Shown here: positions 35,046-43,612 of the stretch, piece by piece
How positions within the stretch are numbered: the first letter of the stretch is position 1
How the letters are laid out: every line of letters starts with the position of its first letter
Origin: Georgenia muralis
GTDB taxonomy: Bacteria > Actinomycetota > Actinomycetes > Actinomycetales > Actinomycetaceae
DNA: 64,000 nt
Reading direction: 5' to 3'
NCBI RefSeq assembly: GCF_003814705.1
Contig: NZ_RKRA01000001.1
Span: 744,001 to 808,000 of the forward strand
Program-made: the position numbers and the translations under genes
The notes under the pieces: model-generated
Databases searched by the model: none
Told to the model about the DNA's origin: nothing
Seen by the model: only the letters and a program-made list of their open reading frames with translations

Positions 35046-35987
35046 CTACAGGGCCAGGACGGCCTGCTCACGGTCCCGGAAGTACGTGACCGTATCGCGG
35101 ACGAGAACGTCCAGCTTCGCCGGGTCGGGACGGCCGTTGCGCGCGTGGTACGGCGCGCCCCCCGGTCCGAGCGGCTCGGGTGTGACAAAGCGACCGGGCG
35201 CGTTGTGACCGATGAGGTACAGCGCCATGATGATCGTGTCGAGATCCATCGACCCGTCACCCAGCGCCGTGCGGTTGCTGTCGGCCATGTGGAGGTTCAC
35301 GAGCGCGTCGCCCGCCTGCAGGATCGCCCGCGGGATGTTCGTCTCCTCGGACTGCATGTGGTACACGTCGCCGTTGATGTGCGCGACACCCGGGTGACCC
35401 ACCGCATCGATGTATGCGAGCGCATCGGCCACCGTGTGAACGAGCGACACCTCGGCCGACCGGATCGGCTCGATGGCTGCCTTGACCCCGTTCGTGACGA
35501 ACGTGTCCGCGACGAGCCGCAGTGCCCTGACGCTCCGGTGGAGCTCGGAGCTGTCGTAGGCGTCGGGGCGTCCGACGGCGCCGGGGACGACGAGGAGGTA
35601 GTGGCCGCCGACCGCGGCGGTGAAGTCCACCTCACGCCGGATGTAGTCGAGCGCCTCCTGCTGCTGAACGGGGCGGTTGCTCGACAGGTCGTTGTCGTCC
35701 GAGAACATCCCGCAGACGCCCGAGACGGCCAGACCGTGGCGTTGCAGGATCTCCATGGTCTCGTCCACGCGGTACCCGAGGTCGGGTCCGTAGTGGTTGC
35801 CATGAAGCTCGATGAACCTCAGGCCCGCCGTCTCCAGACGGGCGCACGAGACGTCGAGCTCCTCGATGCCGAATCCCCAGTTCGACCACGAGAGGTTGAG
35901 GGGGGTGGTGAAGCGGCTCGGGTCCGACTGCTTGGCCTCGAGGAAGTCGTGGCGGATCTCTTCACGCCACTTGTCAACATTCTGCAT
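35046..35987 (-). CDS. Sugar phosphate isomerase/epimerase-like TIM-barrel protein
   Basis: 313 residues of the AP endonuclease 2/xylose isomerase-like superfamily. Visible metal and catalytic positions include ELHGN near residue 65, IEPIR (Glu near 175), HINGD, HMADS and EPLG (Glu near 275), the pattern of D-tagatose/D-psicose 3-epimerases and hydroxypyruvate isomerases. The RBS (ggagagcc) is moderate. Within a ribose-type operon it probably converts a ketose to its 3-epimer or an aldose to a ketose. Confidence 0.8.
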   Translation of the reverse strand: MQNVDKWREEIRHDFLEAKQSDPSRFTTPLNLSWSNWGFGIEELDVSCARLETAGLRFIELHGNHYGPDLGYRVDETMEILQRHGLAVSGVCGMFSDDNDLSSNRPVQQQEALDYIRREVDFTAAVGGHYLLVVPGAVGRPDAYDSSELHRSVRALRLVADTFVTNGVKAAIEPIRSAEVSLVHTVADALAYIDAVGHPGVAHINGDVYHMQSEETNIPRAILQAGDALVNLHMADSNRTALGDGSMDLDTIIMALYLIGHNAPGRFVTPEPLGPGGAPYHARNGRPDPAKLDVLVRDTVTYFRDREQAVLAL

Positions 35988-36043
35988 GTGTCCGGCTCTC
36001 CTGTAGTGCCGTCCCGTCGGGCGGCGCGACGTACTCTCGTGCT

Positions 36044-36072
36044 GGGGCGGCCGAGCGGTGCCCGGCCGCCCC
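36044..36072 (-). terminator. Stem-loop following the binding-protein gene
   Basis: ggggcggccg at 36044-36053 pairs perfectly with cggccgcccc at 36063-36072. Hairpins after binding-protein genes often stabilise that segment so the binding protein is made in excess over later genes. Confidence 0.65.
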
Positions 36073-36079
36073 GTGCGTG

Positions 36080-37039
36080 TCAGAGGTACTCGGCGACGTT
36101 CGACTCGTCGATGACGATGACGTCGACAGGCTGGTCCTCGGGGACGGTCTCCCCGGCTGCGACCTTGATGGCGTCCTCGACCGACATGGAGCCCATGAGC
36201 TTGGACTGCTGGGCGATGGTCGCGACCAGCTCTCCTGCCTCGACCGCGGCAACGGCGTCGGCGCCGCCGTCGATACCGATGACCTTGACCTCACCGAGCA
36301 TGTTGGCGCTGCGCATCGCCTCGATGGCGCCCAGCGCCATCTCGTCGTTCATCGCGAGGAAGCCGGTGATGTCAGGGTTGGCCTGCAGCATGTTCTGAGC
36401 GACGCTCAGCCCCTCCGAGCGCTGGAAGTTGGCTGTCTGGGAGCCGACCACCTCGATGTCGGGGTAGTCGGCGAGCACGTTCTCGAAGCCCTGGCCACGG
36501 TCGATCGTCGGGCTGGCCCCGGGGACCCCCTCGAGGATGGCAACCTTGCCCTCGCCGCCCATCGCCTCGAAGAGCGTCTCGGCGGCGATCTCGCCGGCAA
36601 TCACGTTGTCGGTGCCGAGGTGCCCCAGAACCTCGCCGCCGTTGGCGCGCCGGTCCACGGTGATGACCGGAATGCCCGCCTCGTTGAGCGCCTCCACCGA
36701 GCTGATGATGGCGTCACCATCGGTCGGGTTGAGAATCGCCACGTCGACACCCTGGGAGATGAAGTTGAGGATGTCGTTCGCCTGCTGCGAGGCGTCGTCG
36801 CTCGCGTCCGCGACCGTCACCTCGATCCCGGCGGCCTCGGCGGCCTCGGTGACCCCCTCCTCCATGGAGACGAAGAACGGGTTCTGCAACGTGGAGATGG
36901 AGAAGCCGATCACGGGGCCGTCGGCTCCGGCCGCCGTGTCGTCCACCGTGCCGGGGGCCGGGTCGCCACCCGAGCAGGCGGAGAGCGCGAGGGCGCTCGT
37001 CATCGCGAGTGCGGCGGCCAGTGTCTTGTTGATACGCAT
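36080..37039 (-). CDS. rbsB: Ribose-type sugar-binding lipoprotein
   Basis: 319 residues. Signal peptide with lipobox LALSAC (Cys near 21), then the RbsB-type periplasmic binding fold: VIGFSISTLQNPFFVSMEEG, NPTDGDAIISSVEALNEAGI and VITVDRRANGG are textbook family segments. The ATG at 37039 has RBS gagga; longer frames upstream are unlikely. It delivers a monosaccharide to the permease and ATPase encoded just upstream. Gene symbol by homology to the ribose system; the ligand is not proven. Confidence 0.88.
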   Translation of the reverse strand: MRINKTLAAALAMTSALALSACSGGDPAPGTVDDTAAGADGPVIGFSISTLQNPFFVSMEEGVTEAAEAAGIEVTVADASDDASQQANDILNFISQGVDVAILNPTDGDAIISSVEALNEAGIPVITVDRRANGGEVLGHLGTDNVIAGEIAAETLFEAMGGEGKVAILEGVPGASPTIDRGQGFENVLADYPDIEVVGSQTANFQRSEGLSVAQNMLQANPDITGFLAMNDEMALGAIEAMRSANMLGEVKVIGIDGGADAVAAVEAGELVATIAQQSKLMGSMSVEDAIKVAAGETVPEDQPVDVIVIDESNVAEYL

Positions 37040-37136
37040 GTGAGTCCTCATCGTCGAGTCGGTGGCTGAATGCCTGGTCGTGCGATTGCTGCAGATGTGG
37101 TTGGCCCGGTCGTCGGGCATGACACGTGGTGCGTTC

Positions 37137-38165
37137 TCAGCTGCGGGCCGCCTCCCGTCGCTGCCGAAGGTTCTCGATCAGCACGGCTCCGGCGATGACC
37201 AGGCCGATGACGACCTGCTGCCAGAAGCTCGAGACGTTCATGAGGTTCAGGCCGTTCCGGAGTACCCCGATGATGAGGACCCCGATGGCTGTACCGGCGA
37301 TCGACCCGTAGCCACCGGCGAGGCTCGCCCCGCCGATGACGACGGCGGCGATGACGTCGAGCTCGATGCCCGTGCCGGCGGTGGGCTGGGCGGAGCTCAG
37401 CCTCGCCGTCATCAGGACGCCGCCCAGCCCGGCGAGCAGGCCGGCGACCGCGTAGACGCCCAGCGTCATCCGCTTGACCGGCAGGCCGGACAGACGCGCC
37501 ACCTCGTAGTTGGCACCGAGGGCGAAGAGTCCGCGCCCGCTGGGCTTCCAGCGGAAGTAGGCGGCGGCCACCAGGAACAAGATGACCGCGATGAGCAGCG
37601 AGGAGGGCAGCCAGCCGCCGATGTAGTAGGTGGCCAGGTTGCGGAACTCGTCGGGGTAGCCGGACAGCGGCTTCCCGTCGAGGACCACCAGGGCGAGACC
37701 CCGGGCGACGGACATCATGGCCAGGGTCGCGATGAAGGCGGGCAGGCGCCCGTAGACCACCATGAGGCCGTTGAGCACGCCAGCGACCAGACCGGTGGCC
37801 AGCGCAGCAAGGGCAGCGACCCAGATGTTGACGCCCTCCACGACGTGGAGGTATCCCACCACCGCGCCGGCGAGGCCCAGAACCGCACCCACCGAGAGGT
37901 CGATGCCGCCGAGGATGATCACGGCCGTGCCGCCGATCGCGATGACGGCGAGGATCGCCACCTGCTGGCCGATGTTGAAGATGTTCGACCACGTCATGAA
38001 GGACGGGGACATGAGAGCCAGGAACGCGAAGAGCACGACGAGCGCGGCGAACGGTCCGGTGCTCGAGGGCAGCTTGCGTCGAAGCTTCGCCTGCGGCGTG
38101 GCCGGACGGGATGCCGCTCCGGCCGCTCCGCCGCTGGGCGACGTTGCCGTCGTCGGTTGGGACAT
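37137..38165 (-). CDS. rbsC: Ribose-type ABC permease
   Basis: 342 residues with about eight to ten hydrophobic segments (for example FAALVVLFAFLALMSPSF). The motif GRGLFALGANYEVARLSGL is the RbsC version of the cytoplasmic coupling loop, and GGIDLSVGAVLGLAGAVVG is also diagnostic of the family. The ATG at 38165 has RBS gaggaaag. It forms the homodimeric pore of the importer. Confidence 0.9.
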   Translation of the reverse strand: MSQPTTATSPSGGAAGAASRPATPQAKLRRKLPSSTGPFAALVVLFAFLALMSPSFMTWSNIFNIGQQVAILAVIAIGGTAVIILGGIDLSVGAVLGLAGAVVGYLHVVEGVNIWVAALAALATGLVAGVLNGLMVVYGRLPAFIATLAMMSVARGLALVVLDGKPLSGYPDEFRNLATYYIGGWLPSSLLIAVILFLVAAAYFRWKPSGRGLFALGANYEVARLSGLPVKRMTLGVYAVAGLLAGLGGVLMTARLSSAQPTAGTGIELDVIAAVVIGGASLAGGYGSIAGTAIGVLIIGVLRNGLNLMNVSSFWQQVVIGLVIAGAVLIENLRQRREAARS

Positions 38166-38235
38166 CTGGTCTTTCCTCTCGGTACCTGCTGGGCGGTGCC
38201 TCCTGGCGTCCACCAGGAGGCTGCGGATGGAGCTC

Positions 38236-39726
38236 CTAAGCGACGGCAAGAGCCATCACCGACTTCTCGTCAGCCTCTGACCGGTCGACGATCCCGGCCT
38301 GCTTGCCGTGGCTGAGCACCAGCACCCGGTTCGACAGGCCGAGGACCTCGGGCATCTCGCTGCTCACGACGATCACGGCCGCACCGAGCTTCGCCAGCTC
38401 GTGGATGATCGAGTAGATGGCCGCCTTTGCGCCGACGTCGATGCCGCGGGTCGGCTCGTCGAAGATGATGATCTGGGGGTTGAGCATCAGCCACTTCGCG
38501 ATCACGACCTTCTGCTGGTTGCCGCCGGAGAGGGTCTGCGCGAGCTCGGGGAGGTGTCCCTTGAGGCCGACGTCGCGGGAGATCTTCTCGACCTCGCGCG
38601 CGAGCCCGCGGTTGTCGACGACTCCCCTGAGGAGTCCTCGCTTCGGCAGGCCGATGTTGTCGGCGATCGTGATGCGCTGAGCGAGCCCGGCCTCACGTCG
38701 GTCCTCGGGGATGAGCGCCATGCCGTGCCGGACGCCGTCGATCGGCGAGTGGACGTCGACCTCGCGGCCGCCGACGCGGATGGATCCCGACGTGGCGGGC
38801 TCGGCGCCGCTGATCGCGTTGACCAGCTCGCTGCGCCCGGAGCCGACGAGCCCGGCGATGCCGAGGACCTCTCCGCGCCGCAGCGTGAAGCTGATGTCGG
38901 TGAACGCGCCCCTGCGCGTGAGGTTGACGACCTCGAGCGCCACCTCGTCGGTCGGGTCGACCGGGTCGGGGTAGATGTTCTCGATCGCCCGCCCCACCAT
39001 CGCCTCGACCATGGCGCTCTTGGGCACGTCCCCCGTCGGCCAGCCGCCCACCCTCGCGCCGTCACGCAGCACGACGATCTCGTCGGCGACCCGGGCGATC
39101 TCCTCGAGACGGTGCGTGATCCAGACGATCCCCACTCCACGGGACCTGAGACTGTCGGCGATCCCGTAGAGAATCTCCACCTCCTCCTGCCCGAGGGTGG
39201 CCGTGGGCTCGTCGAAGACCAGGACCTTCGGGTCCTGGGAGAGCGCCTTGGCGATCTCGACGAGCTGCTGGACCGCGATGGAGCAGGTGGCGGTGGAGGT
39301 GTCCGGTGCGAGACGGAGTCCGACCTGCGCGAGGAGCTCGGCCGCGTGCGCGTTCATGGCGCGGCGGTCGACCATCCCGTACCTCGTGGGCTGCCGGCCG
39401 ATGAAGATGTTCTCGGCGAGGGTGAGGTTGGGCAGGAGCGACAGCTCCTGGTGGATGAGGACCACGCCGGCCTCGGCGGCGTCCTTGGGTCCCGCCGGCG
39501 TGAAGGGCTCCCCGTCGAGAGTCATCGAGCCGCCGTCCGGCGCGTGGACACCGGACAGGACCTTCATGAGGGTGGACTTCCCCGCCCCGTTCTCACCGAT
39601 GAGTGCCACCGTGCGCCCGTAGCGGACCTCGAGGTCGACGCCGTCGAGCGCGCGGGTGCCCGGGAACGTCTTGACGATCTGCTTCACCTCCAGGGCCACG
39701 CCGCCCCGGGTGTCGGTCGTTGCCAT
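38236..39726 (-). CDS. rbsA: Ribose-type ABC ATPase with two nucleotide-binding domains
   Basis: 496 residues, two ABC modules in tandem as in RbsA/AraG. The first has Walker A GENGAGKST and a degenerate signature (CSIAVQQLVEIAKAL); the second has a divergent P-loop (GLVGSGRSEL) and a perfect LSGGNQQKVVIAKW signature. Walker B is VFDEPTATL in the first half and IIFDEPTRGID in the second. This asymmetry is normal for the family. The ATG lies 5 bp after the upstream stop codon. Confidence 0.92.
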   Translation of the reverse strand: MATTDTRGGVALEVKQIVKTFPGTRALDGVDLEVRYGRTVALIGENGAGKSTLMKVLSGVHAPDGGSMTLDGEPFTPAGPKDAAEAGVVLIHQELSLLPNLTLAENIFIGRQPTRYGMVDRRAMNAHAAELLAQVGLRLAPDTSTATCSIAVQQLVEIAKALSQDPKVLVFDEPTATLGQEEVEILYGIADSLRSRGVGIVWITHRLEEIARVADEIVVLRDGARVGGWPTGDVPKSAMVEAMVGRAIENIYPDPVDPTDEVALEVVNLTRRGAFTDISFTLRRGEVLGIAGLVGSGRSELVNAISGAEPATSGSIRVGGREVDVHSPIDGVRHGMALIPEDRREAGLAQRITIADNIGLPKRGLLRGVVDNRGLAREVEKISRDVGLKGHLPELAQTLSGGNQQKVVIAKWLMLNPQIIIFDEPTRGIDVGAKAAIYSIIHELAKLGAAVIVVSSEMPEVLGLSNRVLVLSHGKQAGIVDRSEADEKSVMALAVA

Positions 39727-39731
39727 GGGGC

Positions 39732-40979
39732 TCAGATCCCCAGCTCGACGTTGCCGGGGCCGAAGTGCTTGAGCACCACGAGCGGCTCGGAGTCGCTGGT
39801 GTTCTCGATGCGGATGCCGCGCCGTGCGGCAGCAGCCGTGACGAAGTACTCGTCCCGGGTGAGCTCGTTGATGCGCACCATGGTGATCGTGGCGAGGGGC
39901 TGGCCGTCGATCGTGCCGTGTCCCTGGGTCGCGATGAGGCCGTAGGCGTCCTGCTCGTCGATGACCGCAACCCTGCCGGGGTTGACGGTGAGCTCCTTGG
40001 CGCTGAATGCCGTGGAGCGGTAGACGATCCACCGCTCGGTGAAGTCCTCGCCTCCGTGGGCGAGCGAGAAGTCCGTCTCGTACGGGCTGAGCGCGCGGTT
40101 CTGGTGGAACGTCGGGTCGACGTTGCGCTCCCAGTCGAGCATCTCGACGAGGTAGGCGTAGTCGCCGTGGTGCTCCGGCGGTACGTCCTTCCAGAGCAGG
40201 TCCGCAGCGACCTCCATGTTGTTGCTCCACGACTCGTACATGGACAGCACGTCGCTCGCGGCCTGCGGCTCGTAGGTGCACACGCTCGACGGCGCATGGA
40301 GGATCCCGGCCGGGACGTCCCAGCCCTCGCCCAGACGGGTGCGGTACCCGATCGAGAGGTCGGTGATCCGGTTGTCGCCGCCGCGCTCGTGACGCACGAG
40401 GTGGTCGATCAGCTGCTCCGGGGTCGTCTCCGGGTGCAGACCCAGGTAGGTGATCGACTGCTCGCCCAGGTAGTTGTTCATCTGGGGGGCGTAGTAGTAG
40501 GCCTCGGGCTTGCCGACCTTCCCGATGAGGTTGGCGTGCTGGTCCATCGGGTGCATGTGGAAGGGAAGCGGCAGCCAGTTGTCGAAGAACTTCGAGTACG
40601 CGGGCCACTTGCCGTGCTCACGCCACAGCCGCTCCCCGATGATCGCGTCCTTGTGTGCGTCGATGAGCTCGTCCAGCGGGACGAGGACGCCACTGGGGTC
40701 GACCACGAGGCTCAGACCCTCGTACGGCCCGGTGCCGGGGCCGTTGTCCGCGCGGATGGCCGAGCCGAGCCACCGCTCGTCGATGCCGCCCCGGCCCTTG
40801 GCGAACGGGTAGTAGTCGTCAGGGTGGAGCCGGAGGCGCCGGCCGGGAGTGCAGAACGCGCGGGGCACCCAGCTCGGGGCGAGCCGGAGGACGCCGTCGG
40901 ACGCGTTCGCGACTCGGTCCATGGCTGCCTGCGAAGAGTCCACCGGCAGGTCGAACGTGGTTTCTGGAGTCTCTGACAC
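39732..40979 (-). CDS. Cupin-type sugar isomerase-like protein (phosphomannose-isomerase fold)
   Basis: 415 residues. The segment LPFHMHPMDQHANLIGKVGKPEAYYY places two His and a Glu as in type I mannose-6-phosphate isomerase, and VPAGILHAPSSVCTYEPQAASDV supplies the fourth ligand and the family barrel. A second cupin-like barrel forms the C-terminal third. The GTG at 40979 has RBS ggaagg. It may isomerise an aldose to a ketose in this operon, replacing the usual isomerase; exact substrate unknown and the family assignment is moderate. Confidence 0.65.
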   Translation of the reverse strand: MSETPETTFDLPVDSSQAAMDRVANASDGVLRLAPSWVPRAFCTPGRRLRLHPDDYYPFAKGRGGIDERWLGSAIRADNGPGTGPYEGLSLVVDPSGVLVPLDELIDAHKDAIIGERLWREHGKWPAYSKFFDNWLPLPFHMHPMDQHANLIGKVGKPEAYYYAPQMNNYLGEQSITYLGLHPETTPEQLIDHLVRHERGGDNRITDLSIGYRTRLGEGWDVPAGILHAPSSVCTYEPQAASDVLSMYESWSNNMEVAADLLWKDVPPEHHGDYAYLVEMLDWERNVDPTFHQNRALSPYETDFSLAHGGEDFTERWIVYRSTAFSAKELTVNPGRVAVIDEQDAYGLIATQGHGTIDGQPLATITMVRINELTRDEYFVTAAAARRGIRIENTSDSEPLVVLKHFGPGNVELGI

Positions 40980-41034
40980 CGAATTGTCCTTCCGGGACGT
41001 GGTCGGCCGTACCGGCCGCTGAGAGGGAGAGTGG

Positions 41035-41442
41035 TTAGCGGGAGTGAGGCAGACCCTTGGCGAGGACGACGTTCGCCCACAGGCGCAGCTCACCGGTGGA
41101 GATGATGAGTCGGGCACGCTCGACGAGGTCGTAGTAGGACCACCGGTCGACGAGGACCCGGTCCTGCGAACCGGCGGCGTCGAGGAGTTCCTCCTGCACG
41201 GGCGTGAGCGCGGCGGCCCCGCTGTCCATCAGGACGGGGGGGTTGTCCGCGTCGATGGGGAACACCTCACGGATGGCGCGGGTCATGGTGACCACGTCCA
41301 CGCCGGGTACCTCGACGCACTCGGCGGCGAAGCGGTGGGCCGGGAAGTTGGCGTCGACGACGGCGACGAGGTCCGAATGCCCCATCTCGTCGAGCGGCTT
41401 GAGCATGGCTCCGGTGAGGAGCGGGTTGATGCCCGTGAGCAT
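41035..41442 (-). CDS. RbsD/FucU-family sugar mutarotase
   Basis: 135 residues, the family size. GHSDLVAVVDANFPAHR is the hallmark motif with the catalytic His-Asp, and the C-terminal DLVERARLIISTGE matches the FucU/RbsD end. Members interconvert pyranose and furanose or alpha and beta anomers of ribose or fucose. A strong RBS (aaggag) precedes the ATG. It prepares the imported sugar for the isomerase or kinase. Confidence 0.9.
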   Translation of the reverse strand: MLTGINPLLTGAMLKPLDEMGHSDLVAVVDANFPAHRFAAECVEVPGVDVVTMTRAIREVFPIDADNPPVLMDSGAAALTPVQEELLDAAGSQDRVLVDRWSYYDLVERARLIISTGELRLWANVVLAKGLPHSR

Positions 41443-41480
41443 GTCGATCTCCTTCGATCGGTCGGTCGTGCGGTGACCTG

Positions 41481-42182
41481 TCAGTGCTGGCCGTAGACGT
41501 TCTGGTACCGCTCGTACAGGGAGTCGATGTCGCTCTGGGGGATGCGGGTGGGCTCGCCCAGCTGGCGGGAGATGTGGACCGTGCGGGCGACCTCCTCGAC
41601 CATCACTGCGGCCTTGACCGCCGCGCGGGCGTCCTTGCCGATGGTGAACGGGCCGTGGTTGGCCATGAGGACCGCCGGGGACCGCGAGCCCGACAGGGTC
41701 TCGACGATGCCGCGGCCGATGGAGTCGTCCCCGATGAGCGCGAACGGCCCCACGGGGATCTCCCCGCCGAACTCGTCCGCCATCATCGTCAGCACGCACG
41801 GGACCGGCTCGCGCCGCGCCGCCCACGCCGTGGCGTAGGTGGAGTGGGTGTGCACCACCCCGCCGACCTCGGGCATGTGTCGGTAGACGTAGGCGTGGGC
41901 GGCGGTGTCCGAGGAGGGCTGGAGCCGCTCGTCGGTGCCGTCGTCGATCTTGGTCCCGTCCAGGTCGCACACGACCATGACCTCCGGGGCGAGCTCGTCG
42001 TAGGAGACCCCCGAGGGCTTGATGACGAACAGGTCGGCGCCCGCGACCCGCTCCGAGACGTTCCCCGCGGTCCACACCACGAGCTCGTTGCGGGGCAGCT
42101 CCGCGTGCAGCGCGGCCACCCGCTCACGGGTCGCCGCCACCGCCGCGCGCACGTCCTCGGCGAGGTCGTCGGGGCGGATCAC
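41481..42182 (-). CDS. AraD/FucA-type class II aldolase or pentulose-5-phosphate 4-epimerase
   Basis: 233 residues, the AraD length. TAGNVSERV, HTHSTYATAWA and MANHGPF give the zinc-binding His triad and substrate loop of the class II aldolase/epimerase family. Ribulose-5-phosphate 4-epimerases and fuculose/rhamnulose-1-phosphate aldolases share this fold. The GTG at 42182 was chosen by alignment to the family N terminus; other GTG codons further upstream remain possible. It is the first gene of the eight-gene operon, directly behind the operators. Confidence 0.85.
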   Translation of the reverse strand: MIRPDDLAEDVRAAVAATRERVAALHAELPRNELVVWTAGNVSERVAGADLFVIKPSGVSYDELAPEVMVVCDLDGTKIDDGTDERLQPSSDTAAHAYVYRHMPEVGGVVHTHSTYATAWAARREPVPCVLTMMADEFGGEIPVGPFALIGDDSIGRGIVETLSGSRSPAVLMANHGPFTIGKDARAAVKAAVMVEEVARTVHISRQLGEPTRIPQSDIDSLYERYQNVYGQH

Positions 42183-42277
42183 GACGCCAGCCTTGCGGCC
42201 CGCAGCACGCACACCCTCGGTCAAGAACACCGTCGTCCACTTCCCGCTTCTCGTCGTCGATCCGCTTCCGAGACTCG

Positions 42278-42308
42278 ATGTTACCGGTAACACCAGCCAC
42301 AGTGTCAA
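42278..42308 (-). promoter_or_regulatory. Candidate promoter of the sugar operon, overlapped by operator 1
   Basis: On the minus strand a perfect TTGACA (plus 42303-42308) is followed 19 bp later by TAACAT (plus 42278-42283). Operator 1 covers this -10 and operator 2 lies just upstream of the -35, a layout expected for strong repression. Confidence 0.55.
42279..42292. promoter_or_regulatory. LacI-type operator 1
   Basis: tgttaccggtaaca is a perfect 14-bp palindrome with the central CG of LacI-family sites. Confidence 0.75.
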
Positions 42309-42314
42309 GCCGCG

Positions 42315-42328
42315 TGTGACCGGTAACA
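42315..42328. promoter_or_regulatory. LacI-type operator 2
   Basis: tgtgaccggtaaca differs from operator 1 at one base and starts 36 bp after it. Confidence 0.7.
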
Positions 42329-42349
42329 TTGGACCATGGCCCGGAGTAC

Positions 42350-42363
42350 TGTTACCGGTCACA
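42350..42363. promoter_or_regulatory. LacI-type operator 3
   Basis: tgttaccggtcaca is the mirror of operator 2 and starts 35 bp after it, nearer the LacI gene, so it may mediate autoregulation. Confidence 0.7.
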
Positions 42364-42558
42364 CGCCGGGGCGTCACAGGCCGATCTGCGTCCCGCAGAG
42401 CCGCTCCTGACGGACTCCACAGATCGAGATCGGACGCAGAAGACGGAGAGGACACGCAGGTGACCAGCGCTTCGAGGTCGGCGCGGTCCCTGGCTGCGGA
42501 TGCCACGATGGGGGCGGGCCAGGGTCACCTGGGCGGCCGGCGCGTGAAGGGGGTTGCC

Positions 42559-43581
42559 GTGAACCGACCTCCGATCGCTCGGATGCGCGACGTCGCCCGG
42601 CGCGCGGGCGTGTCCCATCAGACCGTCTCGCGAGTCATCAACAACCCCGACCAAGTCAGCCCCGCGACGCGCGCCCGGGTCGTGAGAGCCATCGAGGAGC
42701 TCGGCTACAAACGCAACTCGGCCGCCCGCGCCCTGTCAGTGAACCGGTCGGGAACGATTGGTGTCATCGACTCCGGCTCACGAGTCTTCGGCCAGGAAGT
42801 CATGCTCGTCAGTGTCGAGGGCGCCGCCCGGGACGCCGGTTACGCCACCAGCGTCGCTCTGGTGCGCAGCCAGGACGACGAAGGTGTCCGGGAGGCTTTT
42901 GAACACCTCGTCGAGCTCCACGTCGAGGGCATCGTCGTGATGGGAAACACGGTGGCTCTCGCCGAGGCGGCTGCTCACGTCGCTACCCGTATACCCCTGG
43001 CGATGGTGTCGTCGAGCGAGGTTCACGCTCCCCAGATCATCCGCGTCGCTCCGGCCACCGCCGAAGCCGGACGCGTCGCCACAAGGCACCTCGTCGAGCA
43101 GGGTTTCCGCCGCATCGCCCACATCGCCGGCCCGGAGGGCTGGCTCGACGCCCACGCCCGTGAAGCAGGATGGCGCACCGAACTGGCGGCACACGGGCTC
43201 GCGGACGGCCCTGTGTACAGGGGCGACTGGATGCCCGAGGCGGGATACCGGGCGGGACGGACCATCGCGTCCTCCGGTCGCTTCGACGCAGTCTTCGCAG
43301 CCAACGACCACATGGCACTCGGAGCACTGTTTGCCTTTTCCGAGGCGGGCCTGCGCGTTCCGGACGACATTGCGATCATCGGATTCGACGACATTGTCGG
43401 CACGGCATTCTTCCAACCCCCGTTGAGCACGATCCGACAGAATTTCGACCTCATCGGCAGACACTGCATCGACCAGCTTCTCGCCGCCATCAACGGCGAG
43501 GAGGCTCACGATGTGGTCGTACCCACCGAACTCATCGTCCGTGCGAGCTCGCTCCATACCGGCGTGTCGGGAGGCGGCTAG
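42559..43581 (+). CDS. LacI-family repressor of the divergent sugar operon
   Basis: 340 residues. The HTH (MRDVARRAGVSHQTVSRVI) starts at about residue 9 and the hinge helix region NSAARALSVNRSGTIGVI follows. The GTG at 42559 was chosen because of an RBS (aaggggg) 5 bases upstream and family length; an upstream GTG at about 42460 would add a non-family N terminus. Three near-identical palindromes upstream are its probable operators. The sensor domain likely binds a sugar or sugar phosphate of the operon. It ends 31 bp before the IS1182 insertion site. Confidence 0.9.
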   Translation: MNRPPIARMRDVARRAGVSHQTVSRVINNPDQVSPATRARVVRAIEELGYKRNSAARALSVNRSGTIGVIDSGSRVFGQEVMLVSVEGAARDAGYATSVALVRSQDDEGVREAFEHLVELHVEGIVVMGNTVALAEAAAHVATRIPLAMVSSSEVHAPQIIRVAPATAEAGRVATRHLVEQGFRRIAHIAGPEGWLDAHAREAGWRTELAAHGLADGPVYRGDWMPEAGYRAGRTIASSGRFDAVFAANDHMALGALFAFSEAGLRVPDDIAIIGFDDIVGTAFFQPPLSTIRQNFDLIGRHCIDQLLAAINGEEAHDVVVPTELIVRASSLHTGVSGGG

Positions 43582-43612
43582 GGCGCCCCCACGTCGAGGT
43601 GCCCGACCGCTG

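Larger units (their letters stand above)
42183..42558. other. Divergent intergenic region between the operon and its LacI gene
   Basis: 376 bp containing three matched operators and at least one strong promoter, listed separately. No other gene was seen. Confidence 0.7.
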
